From Sphingomonas sp. LR60 (GTDB taxonomy: Bacteria; Pseudomonadota; Alphaproteobacteria; Sphingomonadales; Sphingomonadaceae), in assembly GCF_036855935.1 (NCBI RefSeq), contig NZ_JASPFK010000001.1, positions 903,501 through 967,500 of the forward strand: 64,000 nucleotides of DNA, written 5' to 3'. Made by a program: the position numbers and the translations under genes. This document shows positions 35,932 to 44,067 of the stretch, in pieces. Below the pieces are notes generated by a model. That model worked only from the letters and a program-made list of their open reading frames with translations. It had not been told where the DNA came from and made no database searches. The first letter of the stretch is position 1. Each line of letters opens with the position of its first letter.

Positions 35932-37388
35932 CCCCGCCTGCACAAATCGTAATTTTGGGCGGTGGAAGTGCGGGGTGGATCACCGCCAACCTGCTGGCGC
36001 ACGCGTGGCCGGCAAGTTGTATCACCCTGATCGAGGCGCCGGAGATCGGCACGATCGGGGTAGGTGAAGGCTCGACACCGTCGCTCAAGCGCTTCTTCGA
36101 GATCATCGGCATCGCCGAAGACGTGTGGATGCCGCGCTGCCAGGCGACCTACAAAGTCGGGATCCGCTTTGCAGGCTGGAGCCCAGCCGCGCCGTGGACC
36201 GATTACCGGCATCCGTTCACGACGCAGATCGACGTGCATACCGAGGAAGCGTTCGTGCTCAACTGCCGCAATCGGCGGTTGGGCCATGACGTACCGGTGC
36301 GACCCGACGATTTCCTGCTCAACGGCGTGCTCGCGGCGCGCGGGCTGGCGCCGGTTGCGCCGCCGCATTTTCCGTTCCGCATTGAATATGGCTACCATTT
36401 CGACGCGGGCCTGCTCGGTGCCTTCCTGCGCGACACCGCTGTGGCAGGCGGCGTGGAGCATCGCGCGGCACGCGTGACCGGTGCCATGCGCGCCGCGGAC
36501 GGTGACGTCGAGGCGCTGGTTCTCGACGGTGGCGAGCGCATCGCGGCCGACCTGTTCGTCGATTGCAGCGGTTTTGCGGGTCTGCTGATCGAACGGACGC
36601 TCGGCGTGCCGTTCGTCAGCTATCGCGGGCAGTTGTTCAACGATGCAGCGGTGGTCGTGCAGACGCCGCTGACGGACGCGCCGGCGGTCGAGACATTGTC
36701 GACTGCGCTATCGGCGGGCTGGTGCTGGTCGATCCCGCTGCGACACCGCATCGGACACGGCTATGTCTATGCTGGCGATTTCCTGTCCGCCGAAGCGGCC
36801 GAGCGCGAGTTGCGCATCGCCAGCGGCTGCGGCGAGGCGGCGGCGATACGACATCTGCGATTCCGGACCGGGCGGATGGCGCGGCATTGGGAGCGCAACT
36901 GCCTGGCGGTCGGGCTCGCGCAAGGCTTCATCGAGCCGCTGGAGGCGACGGCGTTACATTTGGTGCTCAACACCGTCGAGCAATTCATCGATCATTATGC
37001 AACGGGCACGCGTGATGCGTTCAACGACATCATCTCGGCGCGCTTCGATGGCGTGCGGGACTATATCGCCGCGCATTACAAGCTGACCTCGCGCGCCGAC
37101 ACCGACTATTGGCGCGCGAACGCTGCTAACGAGGATATGCCTGACGCGTTGCTGCACTTCCTCGACGCATGGTTCCGTCGCGCCGACCTTAGCGAGGCGC
37201 TTCGTCAGATCGGAGAACGGGCGCAGTTCGGCAGCCTGTCGTGGCATTGCCTGCTGGCCGGTTACGGTGCGTTCCCTGCGGTGACACAGCCTGCGCGGAG
37301 CGACGTCGATTTCTACGCTGCGCGCAGTGTCGCGACCTTCTTGAACGGATGCAGCCGCAACTTCGATGCGGTGTCGTACCCGAGCTAG
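35928..37388 (+). CDS. Tryptophan halogenase-like flavoprotein (second of two)
   Basis: Second flavin-dependent halogenase-family protein, 486 residues. The GTG start overlaps the preceding TGA (GTGA), so the two are translationally coupled. It has the Rossmann motif LGGGSAGWITA (10-20), Lys76 in QATYKVGIRF, WCWSIP at 265-270 (WxWxIP), and GFIEPLEATALHL, where the usual Ser-Thr is replaced by Ala-Thr. It is clearly diverged from its neighbour, so this is not a recent duplication. Two coupled halogenases could form a hetero-complex or act on different positions or substrates. The flavin reductase they require is not encoded nearby. Confidence 0.88.
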   Translation: MTPPAQIVILGGGSAGWITANLLAHAWPASCITLIEAPEIGTIGVGEGSTPSLKRFFEIIGIAEDVWMPRCQATYKVGIRFAGWSPAAPWTDYRHPFTTQIDVHTEEAFVLNCRNRRLGHDVPVRPDDFLLNGVLAARGLAPVAPPHFPFRIEYGYHFDAGLLGAFLRDTAVAGGVEHRAARVTGAMRAADGDVEALVLDGGERIAADLFVDCSGFAGLLIERTLGVPFVSYRGQLFNDAAVVVQTPLTDAPAVETLSTALSAGWCWSIPLRHRIGHGYVYAGDFLSAEAAERELRIASGCGEAAAIRHLRFRTGRMARHWERNCLAVGLAQGFIEPLEATALHLVLNTVEQFIDHYATGTRDAFNDIISARFDGVRDYIAAHYKLTSRADTDYWRANAANEDMPDALLHFLDAWFRRADLSEALRQIGERAQFGSLSWHCLLAGYGAFPAVTQPARSDVDFYAARSVATFLNGCSRNFDAVSYPS

Positions 37389-37440
37389 ATATCTCGAACG
37401 AAGAGTGCGTTCTGGCAATCGGAGGCAAGCCGAACTGCGT

Positions 37441-38775
37441 TCACGTAAACACCGACAAACAAAGTACGAGCAGGAGCGCGATTACCGAGATCAACGTCTC
37501 GCAAACCGTCCAGCTACGGATCGTGTCGGTGACGCTCAGCCCGAAGTACTCCTTCACCAACCAAAAGCCGCCGTCGTTGACGTGGCTTAGCACGACCGAC
37601 CCTGCGCCGGTGGCGAGCACCAGCAATTCAGGTCGCACCGCCGGCTGGGCGGCGGCGAGTGGTGCCACGATCCCGGCGGCGGTCGCCATGGCGACGGTCG
37701 CCGATCCGGTCGCCACCCGCATCAGCGCCGCGATCGACCAGGCAAGCACCAGCACCGGGACGTGCCATTGCGTGGCCAGCCCCACCAGCGCGCCGGACAC
37801 CCCGCCGTCGGTCAGCATCCGGCCGAAGCCGGCGCCGACGCCCACGACGAGCGTGATCAGCGCGGTCGGGGCAAGGCAGTCGTTGGTGTAGCGCTGGATC
37901 GTCTCCATCGTCAGCCCGCGCGCGAGTCCGAGCGTCCAGTAGCTCGCCAGCACCGCGAAGAGCAGCGCGACCACCGGCGTTCCGACGAAGCGGACGATCT
38001 GGTCCGCAGTCGAGCCAGGTATCGTGATCGTTGCGCCGACGCTCCCTAGCAGCATCAGCGCGACCGGCAGCAACAGGGTGGCGACGGTGATGCCGAAGCC
38101 CGGCAGCACGCGGTCGGGCCTCTCCGCGACCGGCGTCATCGACGGCGCGGCAGGAGCAAGGCGCGGCACGATCAACCGGGCGTAGAGCGGCCCGGCGATG
38201 GCGGCGGTCGGAACGCCGACGATCAGCGCGAACAGCACGGTCAGCCCGACGTCGGCGCCGAACGCCTGGGTCGCCAGCATCGCGGCGGGGTGGGGCGGTA
38301 CCATCGCATGGACGACCGACAAGCCCGCCGCCATCGGCAGCCCGAGCCGCATCGGATGCTGCCCCAGCCGGGCGGCCACCGCGAAGACGATCGGCACCAG
38401 CAGCACGAAGCCAACCTCGAAGAACACCGGCAAGCCGACGATCAGCGCGACCGTCATCATCGCCCAGTCGGCGCGGCGTGCGCCGAAAAAGCCGATGACG
38501 GTTTGCGCAACCTGGTCCGCGCCGCCCGACTCGACCATCATTTTGCCGAGGATCGTTCCCAGCGCGACGACGAGCGCGATATGGCCGAGTGCGCCGCCGA
38601 CCCCGGCCTCGAACGCCTTGACGATCGAGGCCGGGGGCAGCCCAGTCGCCAGCGCAAGGCCGAGCGAGACCAGCACCAGCGCGATGAATGGGCTGAGCCG
38701 GACACGGACGATCAGCGCGATCAGGATCGCGACCGCGGCCGCGCCCTCGATCAGCAACAGCGTGCCGGACGCCAC
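37441..38775 (-). CDS. GntP-family permease (gluconate / D-serine DsdX type)
   Basis: Inner-membrane proton symporter of 444 residues with 12-14 hydrophobic segments. LGTILGKMMVESGGADQVAQTVIGFFGARRADWAMMTVALIVGLPVFFEVGFVLLVPIVFAVA and HAMVPPHPAAM are hallmark stretches of the GntP family. The family carries gluconate and related acids, but also D-serine (DsdX, about 445 residues). The genes upstream encode RidA, a D-aminoacylase and a D-serine dehydratase-like enzyme, so a D-amino acid is the more likely substrate here. GTG start immediately follows the RidA TAA with no gap. Specificity is inference. Confidence 0.88.
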   Translation of the reverse strand: MASGTLLLIEGAAAVAILIALIVRVRLSPFIALVLVSLGLALATGLPPASIVKAFEAGVGGALGHIALVVALGTILGKMMVESGGADQVAQTVIGFFGARRADWAMMTVALIVGLPVFFEVGFVLLVPIVFAVAARLGQHPMRLGLPMAAGLSVVHAMVPPHPAAMLATQAFGADVGLTVLFALIVGVPTAAIAGPLYARLIVPRLAPAAPSMTPVAERPDRVLPGFGITVATLLLPVALMLLGSVGATITIPGSTADQIVRFVGTPVVALLFAVLASYWTLGLARGLTMETIQRYTNDCLAPTALITLVVGVGAGFGRMLTDGGVSGALVGLATQWHVPVLVLAWSIAALMRVATGSATVAMATAAGIVAPLAAAQPAVRPELLVLATGAGSVVLSHVNDGGFWLVKEYFGLSVTDTIRSWTVCETLISVIALLLVLCLSVFT

Positions 38776-39168
38776 TTACGGTTTCTTCCAAGCCACGCAG
38801 TCCACCTCGACCTTGCAGTCGACCACCATCTGCGACACCACGCAGGCGCGCGCCGGCGGGTTGGCGCCGAAATATTCCTTGAAGATGCGGTTGAACGACA
38901 TGAAGTCGCGCGCATCGTCCAGCCACACGCCGCAGCGCACGACATGCTCAGGGCCGTAGCCGGCCTCCTCCAGGATCTTCAGGACGTTGCGGATCGCCTG
39001 GTGCGTTTGCGGGACGATCCCGCCATCGATCACCTCGCCATCGACCATCGGCACCTGTCCAGAGACGTAGAGCCAGCCGTCGGCCTGTACTGCGCGTGCA
39101 AAGGGCAAATGCTGCCCGCCGGTGCCGCTGCCGCCTTCGACGCCGTAGCGCTTGATCCCGTCACTCAT
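38776..39168 (-). CDS. RidA-family enamine/imine deaminase
   Basis: Cytoplasmic Rid protein of 130 residues that hydrolyses reactive enamines/imines such as 2-aminoacrylate released by PLP enzymes. GWLYVSGQVP, GGIVPQTHQAIRNVLKILEEAG and ARDFMSFNRIFKEYFGANPPARACVV are the family motifs, and Arg107 in PARACV corresponds to the catalytic Arg105 of RidA. It overlaps the end of the D-aminoacylase gene by 8 bp. In this cluster it would detoxify or complete the product of a PLP-dependent D-serine dehydratase. Confidence 0.9.
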   Translation of the reverse strand: MSDGIKRYGVEGGSGTGGQHLPFARAVQADGWLYVSGQVPMVDGEVIDGGIVPQTHQAIRNVLKILEEAGYGPEHVVRCGVWLDDARDFMSFNRIFKEYFGANPPARACVVSQMVVDCKVEVDCVAWKKP

Positions 39169-40636
39169 TCATCGATCCTCTTCGTTGAAAAACGTTCTGG
39201 CTTTCCGGGCGGCGCAGCATCTGGCCGGCGCGCGCGCCGGTCATCCCGGCGCGATCAAGCGTCGCGACGCCATTGACCCACACGCCCAGCACGCCCGCGG
39301 CGGGCTGCTCGGGATCGTCGTAGCGGGCGCGGTCCGCGATCCGTGCGGGATCGAACAGCACGAGATCCGCCGCCATGCCGGCACGTACATAGCCGCGATC
39401 CACCAGCCCGAAGCGATCCGCGGCCAGTCCGGTCATCTTGCGGATCGCCGCTGGGAGCGACAACAGGCCGCGCTTGCGAACGTAATGCGCGATGACACGT
39501 GGGAAGCTGCCCCATAGTCGTGGGTGCGGACGCGGATCGCAGGGCAAGCCGTCCGACCCGATCATGGTCAGCCGGTGGGCGAGGATGCGGTCGACGTCGG
39601 CCTCGGCCATGCAATGATAGACGGCGCCGGCCGGTTGCAGCCGTTTGGCGGCGTCCAGCGGCGCGACGCCCCAGTCTGCGGCGATCTCACTTAGCATCCG
39701 GCCAACCTGCGCCGGCTCCGCGTCCGACCAGGTAATCATGATCGGCGTTTCCGGGACGACCTGCCCCAGGTCGAGCGTCGAGGAACTGGCGGTATAGGGA
39801 TAACAGTCACAGCCGACCGGATGCGTGGCGGCGGCCACCTCCAATTGTTCGAGAATGGCACCGCTGCGGCCATGTTGCGGCGCACCCGCGCATTTCAGGT
39901 GCGAGACCACCAGCGGCGCAGTGGCATGGCGAGCGATGGCGACCGCCTCGTCGATCGCAGCGCTGATGCCGCTGCCCTCGCTGCGCAGGTGGGTGCAATA
40001 GACGCCGCTCGTCCCGCGCAACGCCGCAGCGACGGCCATCACCTCGTCCGTAGAGGCCTGAATTGCATTGGCATAGGCCAGTCCGGTCGAGAAGCCGAAC
40101 GCCCCGGCTGCCAGCGCTTCGGCGAGGTCGGCGCGCATTGCGCTGCGCTCCGCGACGCTGGCGTCACGGTCGAGCCGGTCGAGATGTCGCGCGCGCAAGG
40201 CTGTGTGGCCGACCAGCGCGGCGACGTTGGTTGCGGGGCCAGTGGCGTCGACCGCAGCGGCGTAAGCGGCGAACGTGGCGTAACGGAACGCCTCCGGTGC
40301 GCCGAGCAACACCATGGGATCGGGCAAGGTATCACCGGTGGCACAGCCGGCGCCTGCGCTGATCCCGCAGTTGCCGACGACGACCGTCGTGACGCCCTGC
40401 GTGACCTTTGCCGTCATCAAAGGGCGTGTGATTACAACGAGATCGTCATGGGTATGCGCGTCGATGAAGCCGGGTGCGAGGGCGAGGCCGCGCGCGTCGA
40501 TAGAGCCGGTGGCGGGTGGGTCGCTCGCCGGCGTGATGGCGGCGATGCGGCCGGCGCGGATCGTCACGTCGGCGAGGAAGCCCTCGCTGCCGGTGCCGTC
40601 GTAGAGCATCGCTCCGGCAATCGTCGTTTCGGTCAT
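39161..40636 (-). CDS. N-acyl-D-amino-acid deacylase (D-aminoacylase)
   Basis: Zinc amidohydrolase that removes the acyl group from N-acyl-D-amino acids, 491 residues. ATG at 40636 is chosen because GGGAGGAGGG lies just upstream; the open frame extends to 40672 without support. Motifs: FIDAHTHDD with His61 and His63, GNCGIS with Cys90 (bridging metal ligand in characterised D-aminoacylases), CTHLRSEG and VVSHLKCAG supplying two further His ligands, and IGSDGLPCDPRPHPRLWGSFPRVI near the C-terminus, a strong family signature. Together with RidA and the permease it forms an operon transcribed away from a PLP enzyme. It would release free D-amino acids from N-acylated peptidoglycan- or metabolite-derived forms. 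Confidence 0.93.
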   Translation of the reverse strand: MTETTIAGAMLYDGTGSEGFLADVTIRAGRIAAITPASDPPATGSIDARGLALAPGFIDAHTHDDLVVITRPLMTAKVTQGVTTVVVGNCGISAGAGCATGDTLPDPMVLLGAPEAFRYATFAAYAAAVDATGPATNVAALVGHTALRARHLDRLDRDASVAERSAMRADLAEALAAGAFGFSTGLAYANAIQASTDEVMAVAAALRGTSGVYCTHLRSEGSGISAAIDEAVAIARHATAPLVVSHLKCAGAPQHGRSGAILEQLEVAAATHPVGCDCYPYTASSSTLDLGQVVPETPIMITWSDAEPAQVGRMLSEIAADWGVAPLDAAKRLQPAGAVYHCMAEADVDRILAHRLTMIGSDGLPCDPRPHPRLWGSFPRVIAHYVRKRGLLSLPAAIRKMTGLAADRFGLVDRGYVRAGMAADLVLFDPARIADRARYDDPEQPAAGVLGVWVNGVATLDRAGMTGARAGQMLRRPESQNVFQRRGSMNE

Positions 40637-40707
40637 GATGCCCTCCTCCCGCATTGTCACTGCGCCCCGCAATTAAGTAAACGTCTTGGAGTTTCAGGAG
40701 GCTGGCG

Positions 40708-41937
40708 GTGACGGTGATCGAGTTGAACAAGGGGGTGGGCCAGGGTGAGGGGCCGTGGGACCTGCTGGCCGGCGATGTGCCGTTCCCTGCCGCGGTGCTG
40801 AGCGCGTCGAGGATGGCGCACAATCTCGCGTGGATGCGTTCGTTTATCGAGGCTTACGACATGGCGCTCGCACCGCATGGGAAGACCAGCATGGCGCCCG
40901 CGCTGTTCCGGCGGCAGCTCGATGCCGGGGCGTGGGGCATTACCGTCGCCACCAGCCAGCAGGCGGAAGTGGCGGCAGCGCATGGTGTCGGACGCATTTT
41001 GATCGCCAATCAGGTCGTGGGTGCAGCGAATGTCGCCAAAATAGCCGGGCTTGCAGCGCGTCCGGACCTCGATTTGCTGTGTCTGGTCGACAGTCCGGCG
41101 GGTGTGGCGATGCTGGGGACCGCATGTCGCGCGCGCGGCGTGACGCTCGACGTGCTGATCGAGCTGGCGCCCGAACGCGACCAGCCGGGCTTCCGAACCG
41201 GCATCCGTGACGAGGCGCAACTCGCGGCGTTGCTCGACGCGCTTGCCGAGTGGGGCGGCGTTTTGCGGCTGGCGGGGATCGAATTCTACGAAGGCGTGCT
41301 GCCCGACGAAGCCGAGGTGCGCCGCTTCGTGCGGCGCGCGGTGGACGTCGTCACGCGGCTGGTGCGCGCGGGAGCGATCGAGCGCGCGCCCGCGATCCTG
41401 ACCGGTGCGGGATCGGCGTGGTATGATGTCGTGGCGGAGGAGAGCGCGGGGGCGACGCGCGACGGCGCGGTGCAGGTGCTGCTTCGGCCGGGCTGTTATC
41501 TGAGCCACGACGACGGCCTGTACCGCGCCGCGCAGGAGCGGATCCTCGAGCGAAACCCGGTCGCCCCGACGCTCGGCGAAGCGCTGCTGCCGGCGCTGCG
41601 CATCTGGGCGGTGGTGCAGTCGATCCCCGATCCGGCCCGCGCTGTAGTGGCGATGGGCAAGCGCGACGTCGCCTTCGACGCCGGGCTGCCACGTCCCGCG
41701 ACCCTGTTTCGCCCCGGCCGCGACACCAGCCCGGCGACCGCGCCCGCGCATTGGGAGGTCACCGGCCTGATGGACCAGCACGCCTATCTGGCGATCACGC
41801 CGGGCGACGATCTGGCGGTCGGCGACGTGCTGGCCTTCGATATCTCGCATCCGTGCCTGACCTTCGACAAATGGCGGCGCGTGCTGGTCGCCGACGACGC
41901 GCATCGCGTAGTGGAGGTGGTGGAGACGTTCTTCTGA
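40708..41937 (+). CDS. Zn/PLP D-serine dehydratase / D-threonine aldolase-like enzyme
   Basis: Fold-type III PLP enzyme of 409 residues, with an alanine-racemase-like barrel and a C-terminal beta domain. Lys59 in APHGKTSMAP is the likely Schiff-base lysine. SHPCLTFDKW contains His381 and Cys383, matching the HxC zinc pair of eukaryotic-type D-serine dehydratase and D-threonine aldolase. GTG start at 40708 with AGGAGG 6 nt upstream. Divergent from the D-aminoacylase operon with 71 bp between. D-Ser to pyruvate via aminoacrylate, or D-Thr to Gly plus acetaldehyde, are both possible; the RidA partner favours a dehydratase. Confidence 0.87.
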   Translation: MTVIELNKGVGQGEGPWDLLAGDVPFPAAVLSASRMAHNLAWMRSFIEAYDMALAPHGKTSMAPALFRRQLDAGAWGITVATSQQAEVAAAHGVGRILIANQVVGAANVAKIAGLAARPDLDLLCLVDSPAGVAMLGTACRARGVTLDVLIELAPERDQPGFRTGIRDEAQLAALLDALAEWGGVLRLAGIEFYEGVLPDEAEVRRFVRRAVDVVTRLVRAGAIERAPAILTGAGSAWYDVVAEESAGATRDGAVQVLLRPGCYLSHDDGLYRAAQERILERNPVAPTLGEALLPALRIWAVVQSIPDPARAVVAMGKRDVAFDAGLPRPATLFRPGRDTSPATAPAHWEVTGLMDQHAYLAITPGDDLAVGDVLAFDISHPCLTFDKWRRVLVADDAHRVVEVVETFF

Positions 41938-41958
41938 GCGTCGCCACCGGGGAGGGGC

Positions 41959-44067
41959 TCAGCGCGTCAGGATGCCGATCTCCGCGATCGCCAGTCGCTT
42001 CTCGCCCTTGGCGGTGCGGGTAAAGGCGATCTCGATATAGCGACCACGATGCGGGCGGGCGAAGGCGAGCCGCTGCGGGGCCTGATTGGCGGCGATGTTG
42101 CTGAACTCGCCGCGCTCCTGCGGCGGTCCGGTCAACGCCGGATCGTTGCCGACCCGCACCGTCCAGGCGGCGGGGTCACCGGCACCCTGCGGCGCGTGCC
42201 AGCCGGGTTTCAGCACGAACCCACGCACGTCGACGCTGCGACCGAGGTCGATCGTCACCGAGCAGGGGCGACCATCGGGACCGGTCAGCGGCGCGATCCA
42301 GTCGGTGCGGTTCAATTCGTCGATCAGCCGTTCGGCGTCGGGGGCGCTGGCGCGAACGATCTTCCAGTCGCTCTTGCGGATATCGAAGCTCTGCCGGCCG
42401 ATCGTGCTGACCGCGCGGGTGGCGCGGTGGATACCGATCGCCTGCACCACGCCGCCGTCGGGAAGCGCGAAAGGTGCGGTATAGCGCGGCGAGGTGAGCG
42501 TCGGGGCGCTGCCCTCGGTGGTGAATGCGATCTCCTGACCCGGCGCGTCGCTGGTCAGCGTCACCATGCCGTCGCGGTCGCGCACGATGTGCGGCGGCTC
42601 CAGCAGCACCGGGGCGAGATAGAGGCCGAATTCGGTGATCGCAGGCGCGGCGCGGGTCGCGACGATCCGCAACCGTACACCGCGGGTGGTGACGGGTGTG
42701 TCGAGACGGATCACGCGCTGCGATCCAATACCTTCCTTGCTGGCGACCTCGACCCACGCACCGGCGCGCTGGACGTCGATCGCGAACCGATCGACGCGCA
42801 GGCCGAACGGCAGATGTTCGGCGAGCCGCACCACGTCGAAGGTCCGGGCGCTGCCGAGATCGAGCGTCAACGTCGGCGCCGTCGCGCCGTCGTGGCTCGC
42901 CCAGAAGCTGTTCGGATCGCCGTCGAGCACGTTCGCCGCGGCATGGCCGGGCCGCGCGCTGCTGGCGACGGGTCGCGCACCGCTGGCGAGATTGGTGGCG
43001 TACATACGGCGCAGCGCGGCCCCGAACGCGGTGAGATTGCCGACATCCTCGTCGGTGACCAGCCCGCGTGTGTCGGGGGCGAGGTTGAGCAACAGCCCCG
43101 CGCTGCGTCCGACCGTCTCGAAATAGATCTTCATCAGATTGGCGGGGCTGCGGCTCTGCCCGTCCTCATAGGCGTGCCAGAACCAGCCGTAGCGGGTCGA
43201 GACATCGGCCTCCGCGGGCCACCAGACCGAGCCGCCGCGCACACCGCTATTGCCCTTTTCGGGGGTGAAGCCCTTGTCGTCCATCGTCGCCCAGCACGGA
43301 TCGCTGGCCTCGCCTTCCTCGTTGCCGACCCAGCGCAGATCGGCGCCGACCGGATCGAAGGTGCAGGCCATCGGCTGCAGTTCGTGGACATAGTCGATGA
43401 TCGACGGCCAGTTGTAATAAGGCACGGCGTCGATCTTCCGCACTTCGCGCGCGCCGCCATAATAGCCGTCGCCGCCGTTCGCGCCATCGAAGAACACTTC
43501 GTAGATCGGGCCGTAGTTGGTCAGCAGCTCGCGGAGCTGGTTGCGGAAGAAGGTGATATATTCGGGACGCCCGTATTCGGCGTGATTGCGATCCCACGGC
43601 GACAGGTAGATGCCGAACCGGAGCCCGTGGCGGCGGCAGGCGGCGGACAGCTCCCCGACGATGTCGCCCTTGCCGTTCCTGTACGGGCTGTTCTTGACGC
43701 TATGCTCGGTATAGGCGCTCGGCCACAGGCAGAATCCATCGTGATGCTTGGCGGTGATGATCAGCCCGCGCAGCTCGGCGGCCTTCGCCGCGCCGACGAT
43801 CTGGTCGGCGTCGAACTGCTTCGGATCGAAGATCGCCGGATCCTCGTCGCCATAGCCCCATTCGCGATCGGTGAAGGTGTTGATCGTGAAGTGGACGAAG
43901 GCATTCTGCTCCAGCCGGTGCCACGCAAGCTGCCGCGCCGAGGGCGTCGCGCCGTACGGGACCAGCTTGGCGGCGGACGGCGCAGCGAGCGCGGACGCGG
44001 GGAAGGACAGGCCGGCGGCGGCACCGGCGATCACGCCGCGCCGCGACAAATGGGGGAGAGAGGTCAC
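41959..44067 (-). CDS. GH29 alpha-L-fucosidase with C-terminal carbohydrate-binding region
   Basis: Exported retaining alpha-L-fucosidase, 702 residues. GTG at 44067 overlaps the TGA of the GH20 gene (GTGA) and gives a twin-arginine-like signal LSRRGVIAGAAAGLSF with cleavage near ALA-AP (about 29). The GH29 barrel shows AKHHDGF at 106-112, FGIYLSPWDRN at 151-161 and nucleophile Asp194 in EVFFDGANGG. After residue about 360 a discoidin/F5-8C-type domain follows (DGDPNSFWASHDGATAPTLTLDLG), then further beta-rich sequence with a second DLGRSVDVRGF repeat. Last gene of the sigma/FecR-controlled locus. Removes terminal fucose, probably from hexosamine-containing glycans given its GH20 partner. Confidence 0.92.
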   Translation of the reverse strand: MTSLPHLSRRGVIAGAAAGLSFPASALAAPSAAKLVPYGATPSARQLAWHRLEQNAFVHFTINTFTDREWGYGDEDPAIFDPKQFDADQIVGAAKAAELRGLIITAKHHDGFCLWPSAYTEHSVKNSPYRNGKGDIVGELSAACRRHGLRFGIYLSPWDRNHAEYGRPEYITFFRNQLRELLTNYGPIYEVFFDGANGGDGYYGGAREVRKIDAVPYYNWPSIIDYVHELQPMACTFDPVGADLRWVGNEEGEASDPCWATMDDKGFTPEKGNSGVRGGSVWWPAEADVSTRYGWFWHAYEDGQSRSPANLMKIYFETVGRSAGLLLNLAPDTRGLVTDEDVGNLTAFGAALRRMYATNLASGARPVASSARPGHAAANVLDGDPNSFWASHDGATAPTLTLDLGSARTFDVVRLAEHLPFGLRVDRFAIDVQRAGAWVEVASKEGIGSQRVIRLDTPVTTRGVRLRIVATRAAPAITEFGLYLAPVLLEPPHIVRDRDGMVTLTSDAPGQEIAFTTEGSAPTLTSPRYTAPFALPDGGVVQAIGIHRATRAVSTIGRQSFDIRKSDWKIVRASAPDAERLIDELNRTDWIAPLTGPDGRPCSVTIDLGRSVDVRGFVLKPGWHAPQGAGDPAAWTVRVGNDPALTGPPQERGEFSNIAANQAPQRLAFARPHRGRYIEIAFTRTAKGEKRLAIAEIGILTR

